NCBI GenBank assembly: GCA_001931905.2
Contig: MSJI02000916.1
Location: forward strand, 1 to 62,988
Source of the DNA: Cladosporium sp. IMV 00045
Taxonomy: Eukaryota; Ascomycota; Dothideomycetes; Cladosporiales; Cladosporiaceae
Reading direction: 5' to 3'
DNA: 62,988 bases
Part shown: piece by piece, positions 32,087 to 42,976 of the stretch
How positions within the stretch are numbered: the first letter of the stretch is position 1
Layout of the letters: each line of letters starts with the position of its first letter
The notes under the pieces: model-generated
Told to the model about the DNA's origin: nothing
Seen by the model: only the letters and a program-made list of their open reading frames with translations
The model's database searches: none
Made by a program: the position numbers and the translations under genes

Positions 32087-32764
32087 CCTTGTGAATTTGG
32101 CCTTGGATGTCCAATCCTGGCAACAAGACAGGTCGTTGTCGTCGAAGGTGACGTCTCTCGCAATGTGCCCGAAGGAGATGGGCCGGCCGCGATGGAGCTT
32201 GGGGAATTGGATGATGCCGCCGTCGCTCCCCGCGCGTGAACTTGAGCCTCACAGAGAGGCAGCTAGCGAGACTTGAGGCGCTGAGCCAAGATTTGACGAC
32301 TTCATTCGCGTTGCCTCTTGAACCTCTTTCCACCGCCTCTACTACGGCGCAAACACCGGCAACCTCTTTCACGGCGAGCTCATTGGGATTACGAGAGGGT
32401 TTTGGGCGCATTGGGAGGAAAACAACAGAACCTAGTCGGCGCTTTCGTTCGGCGCATGAGAAAGAGCACGAGAAAAGTTATTTGGAAACACCTCGAGAAG
32501 AGCTATTCTCGAATACGTTCAAGGTCACGCGTCGTGTTTGATGGAAAGCATCCGTACACCAGCAGCTTCAAGCAAGTGAATGCGCGATTGTCTGCTCTCG
32601 GAAGCCTTGGCGTAGACTCAGACCTTCACATCAATCCGCCCACCGCTGCAACAACCGCCACAATCGCTATTGCAATACCACGAGACACGATCACACTCAA
32701 TACGACTATCGTTCACGACTGAGCTCTCATCTATCGCCGCGAGCTCGCGTGAGCACCCGGCATC
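32087..32764. promoter_or_regulatory. Shared divergent promoter region MSS51/RSE1
   Basis: The 678 bases between the two start codons must hold both promoters. Small frames inside it have no support as genes, and no specific factor site was identified. Confidence 0.55.
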
Positions 32765-35700
32765 ATGGCCAACACGCAGTCATCCCAGGCGTTCTACTCG
32801 CTCACTCTCGAGGCCGGTTCTGCGCCAACCGCGGCATGCCTCTGCAATGTTATCCCTGGTCTCAAGGCTACCGACCAGCAGATCTTTGAGGCACGGGGCG
32901 AGCGCGTCTATCTGCGACGACTCGTAGTCACCGAAACCGAAGTGAAGGTCGAGACTGTGCTTGAGCAAGATGTCTTCAGCATCATCAGAGGCGTTGGCTC
33001 TTTCAAGATTCCAGGAACTGATAAAGGTATGTTCGCGTCCTACATCTTTCGCAGACATGCATAGTGATGAAGCATCCACGCGCAGCGCGACTCGGTAGCA
33101 TGCTCGTACCGCCTTGAACGCAGTGTCGCCGCGTTTGGCACTCAAGCATCGCACTGAGCGTGCGCGATTGGCTCTCCTGCACTACATGTTTGTCATTTGC
33201 CGAATCTATCACGAGAGCCTGAAGTTAACTCATTTGCTTTAGATCTGCTTGCCATCTCTTCCGACTCTGGTAGAATGGTCATGCTGGAATACAATGCCGA
33301 GCGCAATCGACTGGACAAAGTACATTTGGAGACTTTCGGTAAATCGCAGATTCGTCGCATGGTACCCGGCCAATATCTCGCAGTCGACCCCAAAGGCCGC
33401 TGTCTTATGCTGTCCTCGGTCGAGAAGAACAAGGTATCCTACATCTTCCAGCGCAACCCAGACGGCGAGATCAACATTTCCAGTCCACACGAAGCCAATC
33501 AGTCGTCTCTGCTGTGCTTCGACTTGTGTGCTGTGGACACTGGCTGGGAGCACCCTGTGTTCGCTGCTCTGGAAGTTGACTATTCACTTGTCGAAAACGA
33601 ACCCTCAAAAGCGGACGCACCTCCCAAGCATCTCAACTACTACACGGTGGATCTCGGTCTCAATCACGTCGCCAAATCCTGGAGTGGTCCTTGCGATCCG
33701 ACTGCCAACAAGGTTTTCACTGTCCCCGGCGGCCAAGAGGGCCCATCTGGTGTCATCATCTGCGCCGAGGGCCGCTTGTACTGGATGCACAAGGGACAGA
33801 AATCCCCGATGAGCATTCCTATTCCTCAGCGCCAAGGCGCATTGGAGCAGGCACGAAACCGCTACATTGTGTCTGGCTGCATGTTCTCCAACAGAAGCAA
33901 GCGCTCATTTTTCCTTCTGCTCCAAACGGACGACGGTGACGTCTTCAAGCTCACTATGGACATGCAACTTGACGACCGCGGCCGCGTAACCAACAAAGTC
34001 GAAGCGATGAATTTGAGATACTTCGATACTCTGCCAGTCGCCCGCCAGATGTTGCTCATCAAGAAGGGTTATCTCTACATCGTGGCGGAGAGTGGCCCTA
34101 GCAAAATGTTCCACGTGGATGGCCTAGCGGAAGACGATGAGTTTGAGCCTTGGAACAGTTTCTCGTCATCGACGCTTGCGGATCATCATACTCCCCTTGA
34201 GCCTCTGTCGTTCAAGCCCAGGGCAGAACTTCACAACTTGTCCGAGTCTGTCGAAGTCGAGGGCCTGCACCCGCTGACTCGCACCGATGTCGACAACTTG
34301 ACTGGCGAGGACATGCCTCAAATCTACGCTATTCAAGGCAAGGGCGATCAATCTATGTTCAGATCGATCCGCCACGGAATGTCTGTTGAGGATATCGTAT
34401 CTAGCGACATGGGCAACGTTCCATATGACCAAGTCTGGTCAATGAAGAAGGCTGTGGACGATCAATACCACCATTACATTCTCCTCAGCAGTGCATACAC
34501 CGAGCGCACGACTGTGCTTGGTATCGGTGATGAAGTCGAGACGTTGGAAGACACTGCATTCCTTACCAGCCGTGCGACCATTACCGCTGCTCAGATGGGT
34601 GAAGACTCCCATGTTCAAGTCCATGCTCGTGGAGTCCGTACGATTCGTGCTAATGGCACAGTCGCTGAATGGAAATCGCCCGCACACCGTACGATTGTCA
34701 CCGCTGCGGCCAACCAGCGCCAACTGCTGCTCGGTCTCAGCTCTGGCGAACTCGTTTTCTTCTTCATGGACCAGAACGGTGAACTCAACGAGCTCGAGGA
34801 GTATCCCGAAATGAGTGACCGTGTCACGGCGATTGGTATTGGAGCAACACCAAAAGGCCAGCAGCAGGCCAAGTATGGCGTTATCGGCTGCGAAGATCGC
34901 ACGATTCGCGTGCTTTCCACAGATCTGGAAACCCCTCTTGAGCCTCGCAGTGTTCAGGCTCTTTCAGACGTGCCCACCAGCATCGAGGTCGTTGAAATGA
35001 TCGACCCAAGCTCCAACAGCGCCGTCAATTTCGTTCACATTGGTCTCAAATCCGGCCTTTACCTTCGCGCTATCATCGATGAAGCCACAGGCGAGTTGTC
35101 CGATGTGCGTTCCAAGTTCCTCGGCCACAAGCCGGTCCGCATCTTCGCTGTCGAGGTCGAAGGTCAGCAATGCGTACTTTGCTGTTCATCGAGGCCATGG
35201 TTGGGCTTCCACCATCCAGTCACTAAGCAGTTCACCATGACGCCACTTGTCACTGGGCCTCTAACAGCAGCGTCTCCGTTCGTCACAGAGCACATCTCTG
35301 GCGTGTGCGGTATCATGGAAACTGAGCTTCGGTAAGTCATCATTTCCATCTTTCTCCTTTCATTTCACAAATCAATGACTCCTTACTAACCATGCTCACA
35401 GTATCTTCTCTGCGCCGAGACTGGGTGGACGCTTCGTCTACAACAACATCCCTCTAGAATACACACCTCGCAACTTCACTCGCAACCCTTGGCACGCCAT
35501 GTACTATGTCATCGAGAGCGATGCGAATACTCTGAGCAAAGCCACCATCAATGAGGTCCTGGGTACCAAGATGGAGGAAGACAAAGCGGTTCCGCAAATA
35601 GGATTGCCATCCGCGCCCTCCCACTGGGCTTCCTGCATTCAGGCCATCGACCCTGTCAATGAAGGTGTCGGCGTTACATCTACGATCTACCTTGAGGACA

Positions 35701-36716
35701 ATGAAGCCGCTCTGTGCTGCGCTTGCGTTCCATTCGAATCTCGCGATTATGAAGTGTTCCTCGCAGTCGGCACCGGACAAGACATGAACGTCAGCGGCAA
35801 GCCTTCTGCTTACGAGAGCCGCGGAGGCGGATTCCTTCACATCTACAAGCTCCTCGACAACGGCACTCGCTTGGAGTTCGTCCACAAGACTCGCTTCAAC
35901 GAGCCGGTCCGCGCTATCCTTCCCTTCAAAGGTCGCCTCGCTGTTGGTATCGGCAGCGAGCTCTTCATCTACGATATTGCCACCAAAGCCATGCTTCGCA
36001 AGACCCGCGGTGCTCGTGTACCCAACACGATTGTCACTATCAATGCCGCCGGCGACCGTCTTGTTTGCGGTGACGTGGCCGAATCACTCACCTACATCGT
36101 CTACAAGCCCAAAGCCAACCGCATGATCACCTTCGTCGACGACACCGTCAAGCGCTGGACCACCGCCGCCGCCATGATCGACTACGAAACCGCAGCCGGC
36201 GGCGACAAGTTCGGTAACTTGTGGGTCTTGCGCTGCCCGCCGCAAGCCTCCGAAGAGGCAGATGAAGACGGCATGAACGGCTTCATCGTCAACGAGCGCC
36301 CCTACCTCGGCGGCGCGCCCTACCGCCTCGAGAACCGCGCCCACTTCTTCGTCAACGACGTCCCCACCTCCATCAAGCGCACGCCTCTTGTCGCCGGTGG
36401 CCAGGACGTCATCTTCTGGTCCGGCATCAGCGGCACCATGGGCATCATGGTTCCCTTCGTCTCGCGCGAGGACGTCGCTTTCTTCCAGAACCTGGAGCAG
36501 GCGCTTCGCACCGAGGACCCGCCTCTTACCGGTCGTGACCACCTCATGTACCGCGGCTACTATGCCCCGGTCAAGGGCGTTATTGACGGCGATCTGTGCG
36601 AGAGGTACATGGCCCTCGGCTACGACGGGAAAGCCCGTATTGCGGCTGAGCTGGATCGCGAGCCGAAGGAAGTCGAGAAAAAGGTCACGGAGATGAGGAC
36701 TAGGGTTGCGTTTTAG
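32765..36716 (+). CDS. RSE1: Pre-mRNA splicing factor Rse1 (SF3b subunit 3/SF3b130)
   Basis: Three exons (32765-33026, 33243-35331, 35402-36716) give 1221 residues, the normal size for the family. Introns are 216 bases (GTATGT...TTTAG) and 70 bases (GTAAGT...CACAG, with CTAAC). Hallmarks are SDSGRMVMLEY, KVHLETFGKSQIRRMVPGQY, LAVDPKGRC, NPVFAALEVDY-like sequence (HPVFAALEVDY), DLGLNHV, FFLLLQTDDGDVFKL, SVQALSDVPTSIEV, HIGLKSGLYLR and RPWLG. These are repeats of the three-propeller DDB1/CPSF-A fold. Rse1 is a scaffold of the SF3b complex in U2 snRNP, acting in branch-site recognition in the nucleus. The gene is intact. Housekeeping expression is expected. Confidence 0.96.
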
Positions 36717-36964
36717 ACGGCTGCTACTGCTAGCGCTGGCAGTTCGGGCAGTTGGACATTACGAGATTGGGCCTGCATCGTCGGACGTTACTCTCCACCT
36801 CTGCTGACGTCCTTATGATACCCTTTGCGAACAGACAAAAATGTAAGAACAAAATTGTGAGGAAACAAATGAAAAAGACCTTGTTCTCAAAAGTGCAGCA
36901 TCATACCATACTGCTAATGCGTTCAATCTCCGTACAATCATGTAAGCGTCCATCCAGCCCCGTC

Positions 36965-39832
36965 TCAATACCCAATCTGCCCCTCCACCGCCCTTTCCTC
37001 GCCCAATCCCACGCCCCTCCTCCTCCCCTCAACAATCGCGCTAAAACACCTCCCCATCGCCTCCAAATCGCCCAGCAGCGTCACATGTCCCCTCTCACTA
37101 CTCACCACCCCACCCCTGACAACCCTATACCCCTCCGGCACCATCGCCGCTTTGGCAAGCACAACCCCATCTCCGCTCGCAAACGCCAGCGCGTCGTACG
37201 CGTCCGCGTGCTTGATCCCTTCCCGGCCTGAGACGCGCGCTCCGTACACCGTCGGCGTGTTGCGGCCGTACATGACGGCTGTGGGCGGGTAGGCGTTGGC
37301 GGACATGTGGCTTGGGTTGTGCAGAAGGGCTTGCTTGAAGTGTTTCACGTTGGCGAGCGTGCGGGTGAGGTATTCTAGGGCTTTGTCGCGGGGGAGGGTG
37401 ACTGCTGTGGAGATTGAAGGGGGAGCTTCTTGGTCTTCGGTCAGGTTGGTGCTGCTGCTGTTGCCGTTGCCGTTGCTCTTGCCGGTGTAGTCGATGTTGT
37501 TGGCTGCTGCGATTGCGGCGCTGCTCCCTTGCGCGCTGAAGTCGTTGGCGTCTGGTTCGGCGACGCCGCCGGCTTTGGTTTGTTTGATGGCGTCGGAGGC
37601 GTGTGCTTGGGGACTCGTTCCTGTTGTGGAAGAGCCGCGGGCGCGGCTGGTGAGGCTGTTTTTGCGCAGGCTGGGGAGGGCTTTCGCCATGGAAGACATG
37701 GAGCCGCTGAAGAAACCTGTTGGCTCGGGAGGTTTGACAAGTGGAGGTAGGGGCCGGACGAGACAGGGGGTTAGGCGGTAGTCGATCCAGGTTTGAGGGT
37801 CGAAGAAGTCGACGGGGTATTCTTCGCCGGTTTCTTTGTCGAAGAAGCAGCGCCCGTTGAGAGGGAGGAGGGCGAAGGAGGTGCGGATTGTGAAGTTGAC
37901 TTGGGCGGTGAGGACGCGGCTGCTTAGAAGGACGTCGTCGCCGTTGCGGAGAGGCCCAAGGATGTTCACGCAAGTTCTAGGAACGCCGGCGTAGATGACG
38001 CCGGAGAATAGAGATGGCTGTTGATTGACTGCGTGGCGAGTGATGAGGCCACCGAGGGAATGGGCAACAACTATTGCACCTCGCTTCTCTTCAGGAACGC
38101 CAGGCTGATTGCAAGGCAGTGTTTGAAGGAAATCCTGGAGTTGCTTGCTCAAGAATGCTGGGTCTAACCGCCAGTCATAGCCGTAGTCGTGTACACGGAG
38201 TTTTCCAGAACGAGCATTCTCGCAGTTCCGCAGACGTTTAAACAGCCTCTTTGCAATATCCACAGGTCCAATATGTGTGAGCATGCCGCCTGGAATAACC
38301 TTTTCTGATGCTCGATTATCGTCTTCAGGTTCAATGCCGACTTCTAGATCGACCTTGCGAATGTTCAAACCGACCTTGACCGGAGCCCAGAGTTGACGGT
38401 GCGGTGGCTGCGCAGATCGGAGAATAGATCCTCTATATCCTCCTAAAATAACAAGGTCTCCTTCAAGCTGAGAAAGTGCCTTGTGCATATGAGGGTGTGT
38501 AAATTCGAATTTCGAGTCGTTTGTGTCATTCCTGGTGGAGTTGAATGACTGCTGCTTCGAAGCGCCGTTGAGCTTTTCGTCAGAAGGAACCGACATACCG
38601 GCCATGCTCTTGGGCCGCTCCCTTGAGCCGTTAAGTGTAGATCTTCTCGTTATTGAAGAAGCTCGCTCTTTCAAGAAATCGGGTTTGAGGCTAGACATTG
38701 ACGGCATGCTGGGCAGTTTGACACTAGAATCCGCCCAGCTGTCCTTGATTGCCTTCATTCTGTTGTTGACTTGGGCCGAGACATCTGTAAATCGATTATC
38801 GTCGCCAAGGGAAGAGGCGCGGGACATTGTTCGTGCGGTTGTCAGAGAGTCGTCAGATGCGGATCTCCTCAAACGCGTGGTGTGTGTCCGCAGGCTTGCG
38901 AGCTGTGGACGACTGGGTAGTTCTCCGACAGTTCCTGAGACTTCCTCTGGGTCTGGAGGCGAGCTGACTCTCCGTAAGTGTTGGACATGGCTGCTCGAGC
39001 GATCGCGTTTGAGTGAAGTAGTGGAGTCAGCATTATTGCTGCTGGTCCGGGAAGGCCGTTGAAAGCTGCCAGTCAAGAAGCTGCCGGAGCGACTTGACCT
39101 TTTCGTCATACGTCCTTCATTGTCTGCCTCATTCGCGCCGTCATTTTGTGAGCTTGAGAAGGGCGCCGTCAATGAGAAATTGGAAAGATTGGGCAAGGCT
39201 CCACGCCAGCCAGATGTCGTATCTGAACCAGAGGACCCTCTTCGCCTGTTGAGGCGCAGTCCGTCCTTGAGGAACTGTCTCGTCTGTTCTGAGCGCTGTC
39301 CTTTGCGCGAACCTGCCCGCCATGGAGATGGTAATCGACCATTGTTCTTTTGCGGCGACCCTGAGTCTCGTCTTGCCCTATCTTTTGGTTGTACACGCTG
39401 GCTCTCGGATCGTTTCACTCTTATGCTCTTGTCCGTAGTCTGTGGTCTAGATGCGGTCGCTGATTCCTGTGTCTGGACTCCAGCCTCCGCGTCTTCTTGT
39501 GCACCACCAATTCCCAAATCATCCGACTCTTGCGAAAGATCTCTTTCGGGATCCTCAACGCCGTCACCAAAGAATCCTCCTGCAGCCTCTATCACAGCCG
39601 CTTTCTCTGGCGCCGGAGTCTGCGGATTGGTCAAGCGCGACTGCTCCGGTCCAATGCTGACATCCAGTACTCTTCTAGCATCTTTTGAGGGAACCCTCTC
39701 TATATCCGACAGGTCTTCGCCAGAGGATGTGTTGCCGGTGTCGTAAATCATGGAATTGTAACCCAGATCCTTGAGGGCCCTCGGCTGGCGCTGAGGCGCA
39801 GCGAACGTGATGCCATCCTCTTCGTTCGCCAT
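36965..39832 (-). CDS. LCAT-like alpha/beta-hydrolase with long disordered N terminus
   Basis: The single frame runs up to 39958, but the methionine at 39832 (MANEEDGITFAAPQ) is the better start, giving 955 residues; the upstream extension has an atypical hydrophobic composition. Residues 1-470 are Ser/Arg-rich and low complexity. The hydrolase domain begins near HPHMHKALSQLEGDLVILGGYRGSILR, resembling lecithin:cholesterol acyltransferase-like proteins, with the nucleophile elbow AHSLGG near residue 590. A second Ser/Thr/Asn-rich insert follows the conserved DFFDPQTWIDYRLTP segment, before a short C-terminal domain. A lipase or acyltransferase role on lipids is inferred; substrate and location are unknown. 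No signal peptide is seen at the chosen start. Confidence 0.85.
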   Translation of the reverse strand: MANEEDGITFAAPQRQPRALKDLGYNSMIYDTGNTSSGEDLSDIERVPSKDARRVLDVSIGPEQSRLTNPQTPAPEKAAVIEAAGGFFGDGVEDPERDLSQESDDLGIGGAQEDAEAGVQTQESATASRPQTTDKSIRVKRSESQRVQPKDRARRDSGSPQKNNGRLPSPWRAGSRKGQRSEQTRQFLKDGLRLNRRRGSSGSDTTSGWRGALPNLSNFSLTAPFSSSQNDGANEADNEGRMTKRSSRSGSFLTGSFQRPSRTSSNNADSTTSLKRDRSSSHVQHLRRVSSPPDPEEVSGTVGELPSRPQLASLRTHTTRLRRSASDDSLTTARTMSRASSLGDDNRFTDVSAQVNNRMKAIKDSWADSSVKLPSMPSMSSLKPDFLKERASSITRRSTLNGSRERPKSMAGMSVPSDEKLNGASKQQSFNSTRNDTNDSKFEFTHPHMHKALSQLEGDLVILGGYRGSILRSAQPPHRQLWAPVKVGLNIRKVDLEVGIEPEDDNRASEKVIPGGMLTHIGPVDIAKRLFKRLRNCENARSGKLRVHDYGYDWRLDPAFLSKQLQDFLQTLPCNQPGVPEEKRGAIVVAHSLGGLITRHAVNQQPSLFSGVIYAGVPRTCVNILGPLRNGDDVLLSSRVLTAQVNFTIRTSFALLPLNGRCFFDKETGEEYPVDFFDPQTWIDYRLTPCLVRPLPPLVKPPEPTGFFSGSMSSMAKALPSLRKNSLTSRARGSSTTGTSPQAHASDAIKQTKAGGVAEPDANDFSAQGSSAAIAAANNIDYTGKSNGNGNSSSTNLTEDQEAPPSISTAVTLPRDKALEYLTRTLANVKHFKQALLHNPSHMSANAYPPTAVMYGRNTPTVYGARVSGREGIKHADAYDALAFASGDGVVLAKAAMVPEGYRVVRGGVVSSERGHVTLLGDLEAMGRCFSAIVEGRRRGVGLGEERAVEGQIGY

Positions 39833-41445
39833 TCTATACAATTGAGAGACGAACGGACAGCAATGAAGCGACAGACATGAAAGTGGAGAAGGAGACCGGT
39901 ATGTGAAGAAGATTAGAAACGTACAAAATGCCGTCCAAATCAAAAGCCGCCAAAGCAAGTTTAAACTGCTAAAGTTCGTGAAACGTGCCCTGCCAACAAG
40001 TCACTCCTTCGCGCGGCACTTAACAGAGGCGCAGCAAGCAAACACCGAAAACACCGAACAAATCAGTAGACATCATTGCTTCTCCGGATGATCCGCAGCG
40101 GCGGGCCACCGTATAGAGAGCGTTTGGCTAGACTCGGGCTCGGGAGGAAGAATATCCCATCGCGAAGCTCTGCGAAGCAAAGCAAGCGTGCGGATCTGCT
40201 ATGTCATCATTGACCTGTGCTTGTTAGATTACTGATTCATTAGGGTTGGGAAGAAATGAAGCTTTGAGTGTTTGGACATCTTTGCTCCTGTCAACAAGAT
40301 ATTAGAGATACAGATATTAATGGTCTCAATGTCCTAGTTTTCGACAAATGCTTTAATATGCCAGCAGCTCGAGTGCTTCATCCCGGCAATCAGAAACTCA
40401 GCACTCTCACCATTCTCACCGGTATTGACGGATCCGCATCAGCCGCACGCGAGAAGGCTAAATCAAGCATTTCATAGGTGATAGCGTATCAGAAACGGTA
40501 TCCGAGCTGCCGGGCATGCCGTCCGTGAAACCTTATGCAAGGTGGTGACAGGGTGGAGACTATGATCGCGCCCTCCTAGAGACATCACTTCTCTTTCGAG
40601 TATGTCCTCCACGCTGATGAATCGGTGCTTAGTCATGCATATCATCCGACAGAGTATTGAATCTTGCGATGATATCTCCGATTACGGTAGGGAATCATGA
40701 AGCTAGATGGAGATACGCGAGTGTGTGTCAGCCCTCCGGGCCGTCTTAGTGTTCGACGTTAGAGGAAATACAGCAGCTAGACCACATATATCTCCGTGGC
40801 AGACGTGCAAGTATCAGCCGACTTCACCTGTGGTAAAAGCAGGAGTGCCGTTGAGATATAAGATTCCTATCATACAACTCTCCATGCCAAAAACGTAGCT
40901 ACCGGTGGCCATAAGACCCTGGGAAGCTGGGAGTATCACTGAGATAAAGATGGCGGAGGTTATGATTCCACGTGACAATGGTACACATATCTGCTGCCTT
41001 GATGCGCACTCACGATAGGCTTGCCAGTGAGATGCTGTTTCCTGGTCTAATGGCTCTCAACAAAATCGGTGCCTGGTCAAAAATGTTGTTTGAGTAATGC
41101 GTTCAGTGTCGGGGATTTTTTCCTTTCCTTCGGGCACGATAGACAGATAACGAGAAGAGACTCGTTGAAACATGATAGCAAAGACCCAGTTGCTCCGGCG
41201 CGACGTTCATGACAAAATCACCAAGATTGAGCATGCTAGACCATGAGGTTTTCTGATATCTTGCAGCAACCTCCAGACCAAACTTCACTCAGACAGATCC
41301 ATCAATCCTTGTTCTCCCTTCCGTTTTCGTGGCTATCTCAACATAACCCTTGCCCTTTCCGTGCCAGTCCATCAGTATCACAGAGCCTCTACCTAATAGA
41401 CTCAGCATAACGCCTGTGCACGAAGTACTCGCCAGATTCCAGCAT
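39833..41445. other. Spacer with possible satellite relics
   Basis: No supported gene. Around 40780-40940 are degenerate blocks resembling the ~87-bp repeat of the 15-17 kb array (TATCTCCGT near 40786, GCCGTTGAGATATAA near 40850, a CACTGAGATAAAG near 40937). The part next to 39832 presumably holds the lipase promoter. Confidence 0.4.
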
Positions 41446-42477
41446 TTACAAAAACTCAGGACCCGCGTCATGATTCTTGTTCATAGCCCAAATCGCATAG
41501 CAGAGCTCTTTGTACTCATCCTCCGTGTTTCCGATTCCGATGCACTCGTATGACATCCGTCCCATAGTCCTTCCCGCGGCGCACTCTTGAATAAGGAGCC
41601 TGAGCCAGTTTGCTACATCCCGCTTAACTTTGTCGCTTGCGTAGAAATCTGGCTCATATTGCAAACTGAAATATTCATCCGACCATCCCTTCCAATTCGA
41701 GGTACGGGTGACAAAATTCGTGTCGAAAGCCAGTTTGAACGTGAAAGCGTGGCGACGCATGCGTGCGCGAGCCTCGGGCTCGATTTTTGCGAAGAAAAAG
41801 TTGATGATGGCGGAGAAATCGAACGAAGTTCAGGACGTGGAAGGATACGCGATCGATTTTTGCGTTGCGGGTTTGTACTTCTAAGCGATTTTGGAAGTCG
41901 ATGCGGAGAGTCTTGCAGGTCGAAGCACGCTATGTGTGCTGATGTATATGAGTGGCTGCGTGTTGTTGGCAGGTGTCCAGGCCCTCGATGCGGGAACAAT
42001 TGTGACCCGACTCTCTTCTTCAGGGGCTTCCTCAGCAAGTTCTTCAGAAGCAACAATAACGAGAATATCGCGGCGTAGCTCGCATGGAAGGCTCCTTGTT
42101 GGATCGACCTTCACATTTCCTTGGGCAATCGGCCCAGGTTGCTGAGGCTGAAGATCCCGGTTCGGAAGGTAGAAGGTGAACTCGAAGTGAGTCGGGTTGA
42201 AAGATGATTTGTCGGTGGGGATTGAAGATGAGTATTTTTGCGAATGAGCATCTGCAATGCTCTCTTGCTTCGACTGCAGCGGGTTCATCCTTCCCGCCGA
42301 GTTCTCTGTGGACGGATGTCGGTTGGATTGCATGTTTTTTTTTTTTTTTTCGAGATGATTGAGAAGGTAAAGTGGTTGATAAGGATGTAACGACGGAGGG
42401 GAAGTGTTACTTGTCGCAGGGCAAGCGTTCGAGCTTCGCATGGAAGAAGTTAGCTCTACTGTCCATGTGATTTGCAC
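41446..42477 (-). pseudogene. Broken paralogue of the 42977-44371 gene
   Basis: The stretch matches its neighbour in three different frames. One frame has FNPTHFEFTFYLPN and LPCELRRDILVIVASEE with RVTIVP, the next LRIDFQNRLEVQ and ITFHVLNF-like RVSFHVLNF, and the last FDFSAIINFFF, MRRHAFTFKLAFDTNFVTR and RMSYECIGIG. The corresponding intact segments are LPTELLDEIFKSVTKEKRI, LRVVYQDALQTR, ITFHVLNF and LRISEYECIKMG. Frame changes lie near 41911-41935 and 41820-41830, with no plausible introns there. It is therefore a decayed tandem copy, or a gene with sequencing errors. Confidence 0.6.
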
Positions 42478-42976
42478 GGCAGGCAGAAATGCGGGCCGTT
42501 CTCTGAATCACTAGCATTGAATGTAAGAGTAACAATCACTTCTTGACCTAAGTATATTCACTGACTCCAACCACAGAGCTGTGATGACACTGATTTGCCA
42601 AGTGAGTTCAAGTCCTTTTGGAGTAGTCTTTGGTCTAAACAGCTTGGAAGTCACTGGACTATTTGCATACCCGGGAGGTCAATTGAATAGTTCTGAGATT
42701 GCAATGGCTCACATGAATGAAAGTAACTTACAAGAGAACAGGACGATGGCGAGTCAGCCATGCCAGTGCTTCAGAAAGATTACGCCTGCGTGGCTGAATA
42801 ATTGCGTAAGAAATCCACCAGGTAAAGGGACATGGATACGATTGTCTAAAGCTCACAGTCGATCACAATCCCATCAATGAACGAAATGCATGAATCACAT
42901 CCCACGAAGCTCACTGCCCAGGACATCCTCTGCGCCACAGTAACTCAGCTTAATCAACGCCCTCGTCATCGGGCCA
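42478..42976. other. Spacer between paralogues
   Basis: About 500 bases without supported gene, RNA or repeat. Confidence 0.4.

Noticed and set aside
36965..39958. Use of the first methionine at 39958 for the lipase gene
   Set aside because: The extra residues are Cys/Leu/Phe-rich and unlike the following protein; the methionine at 39832 is more plausible.
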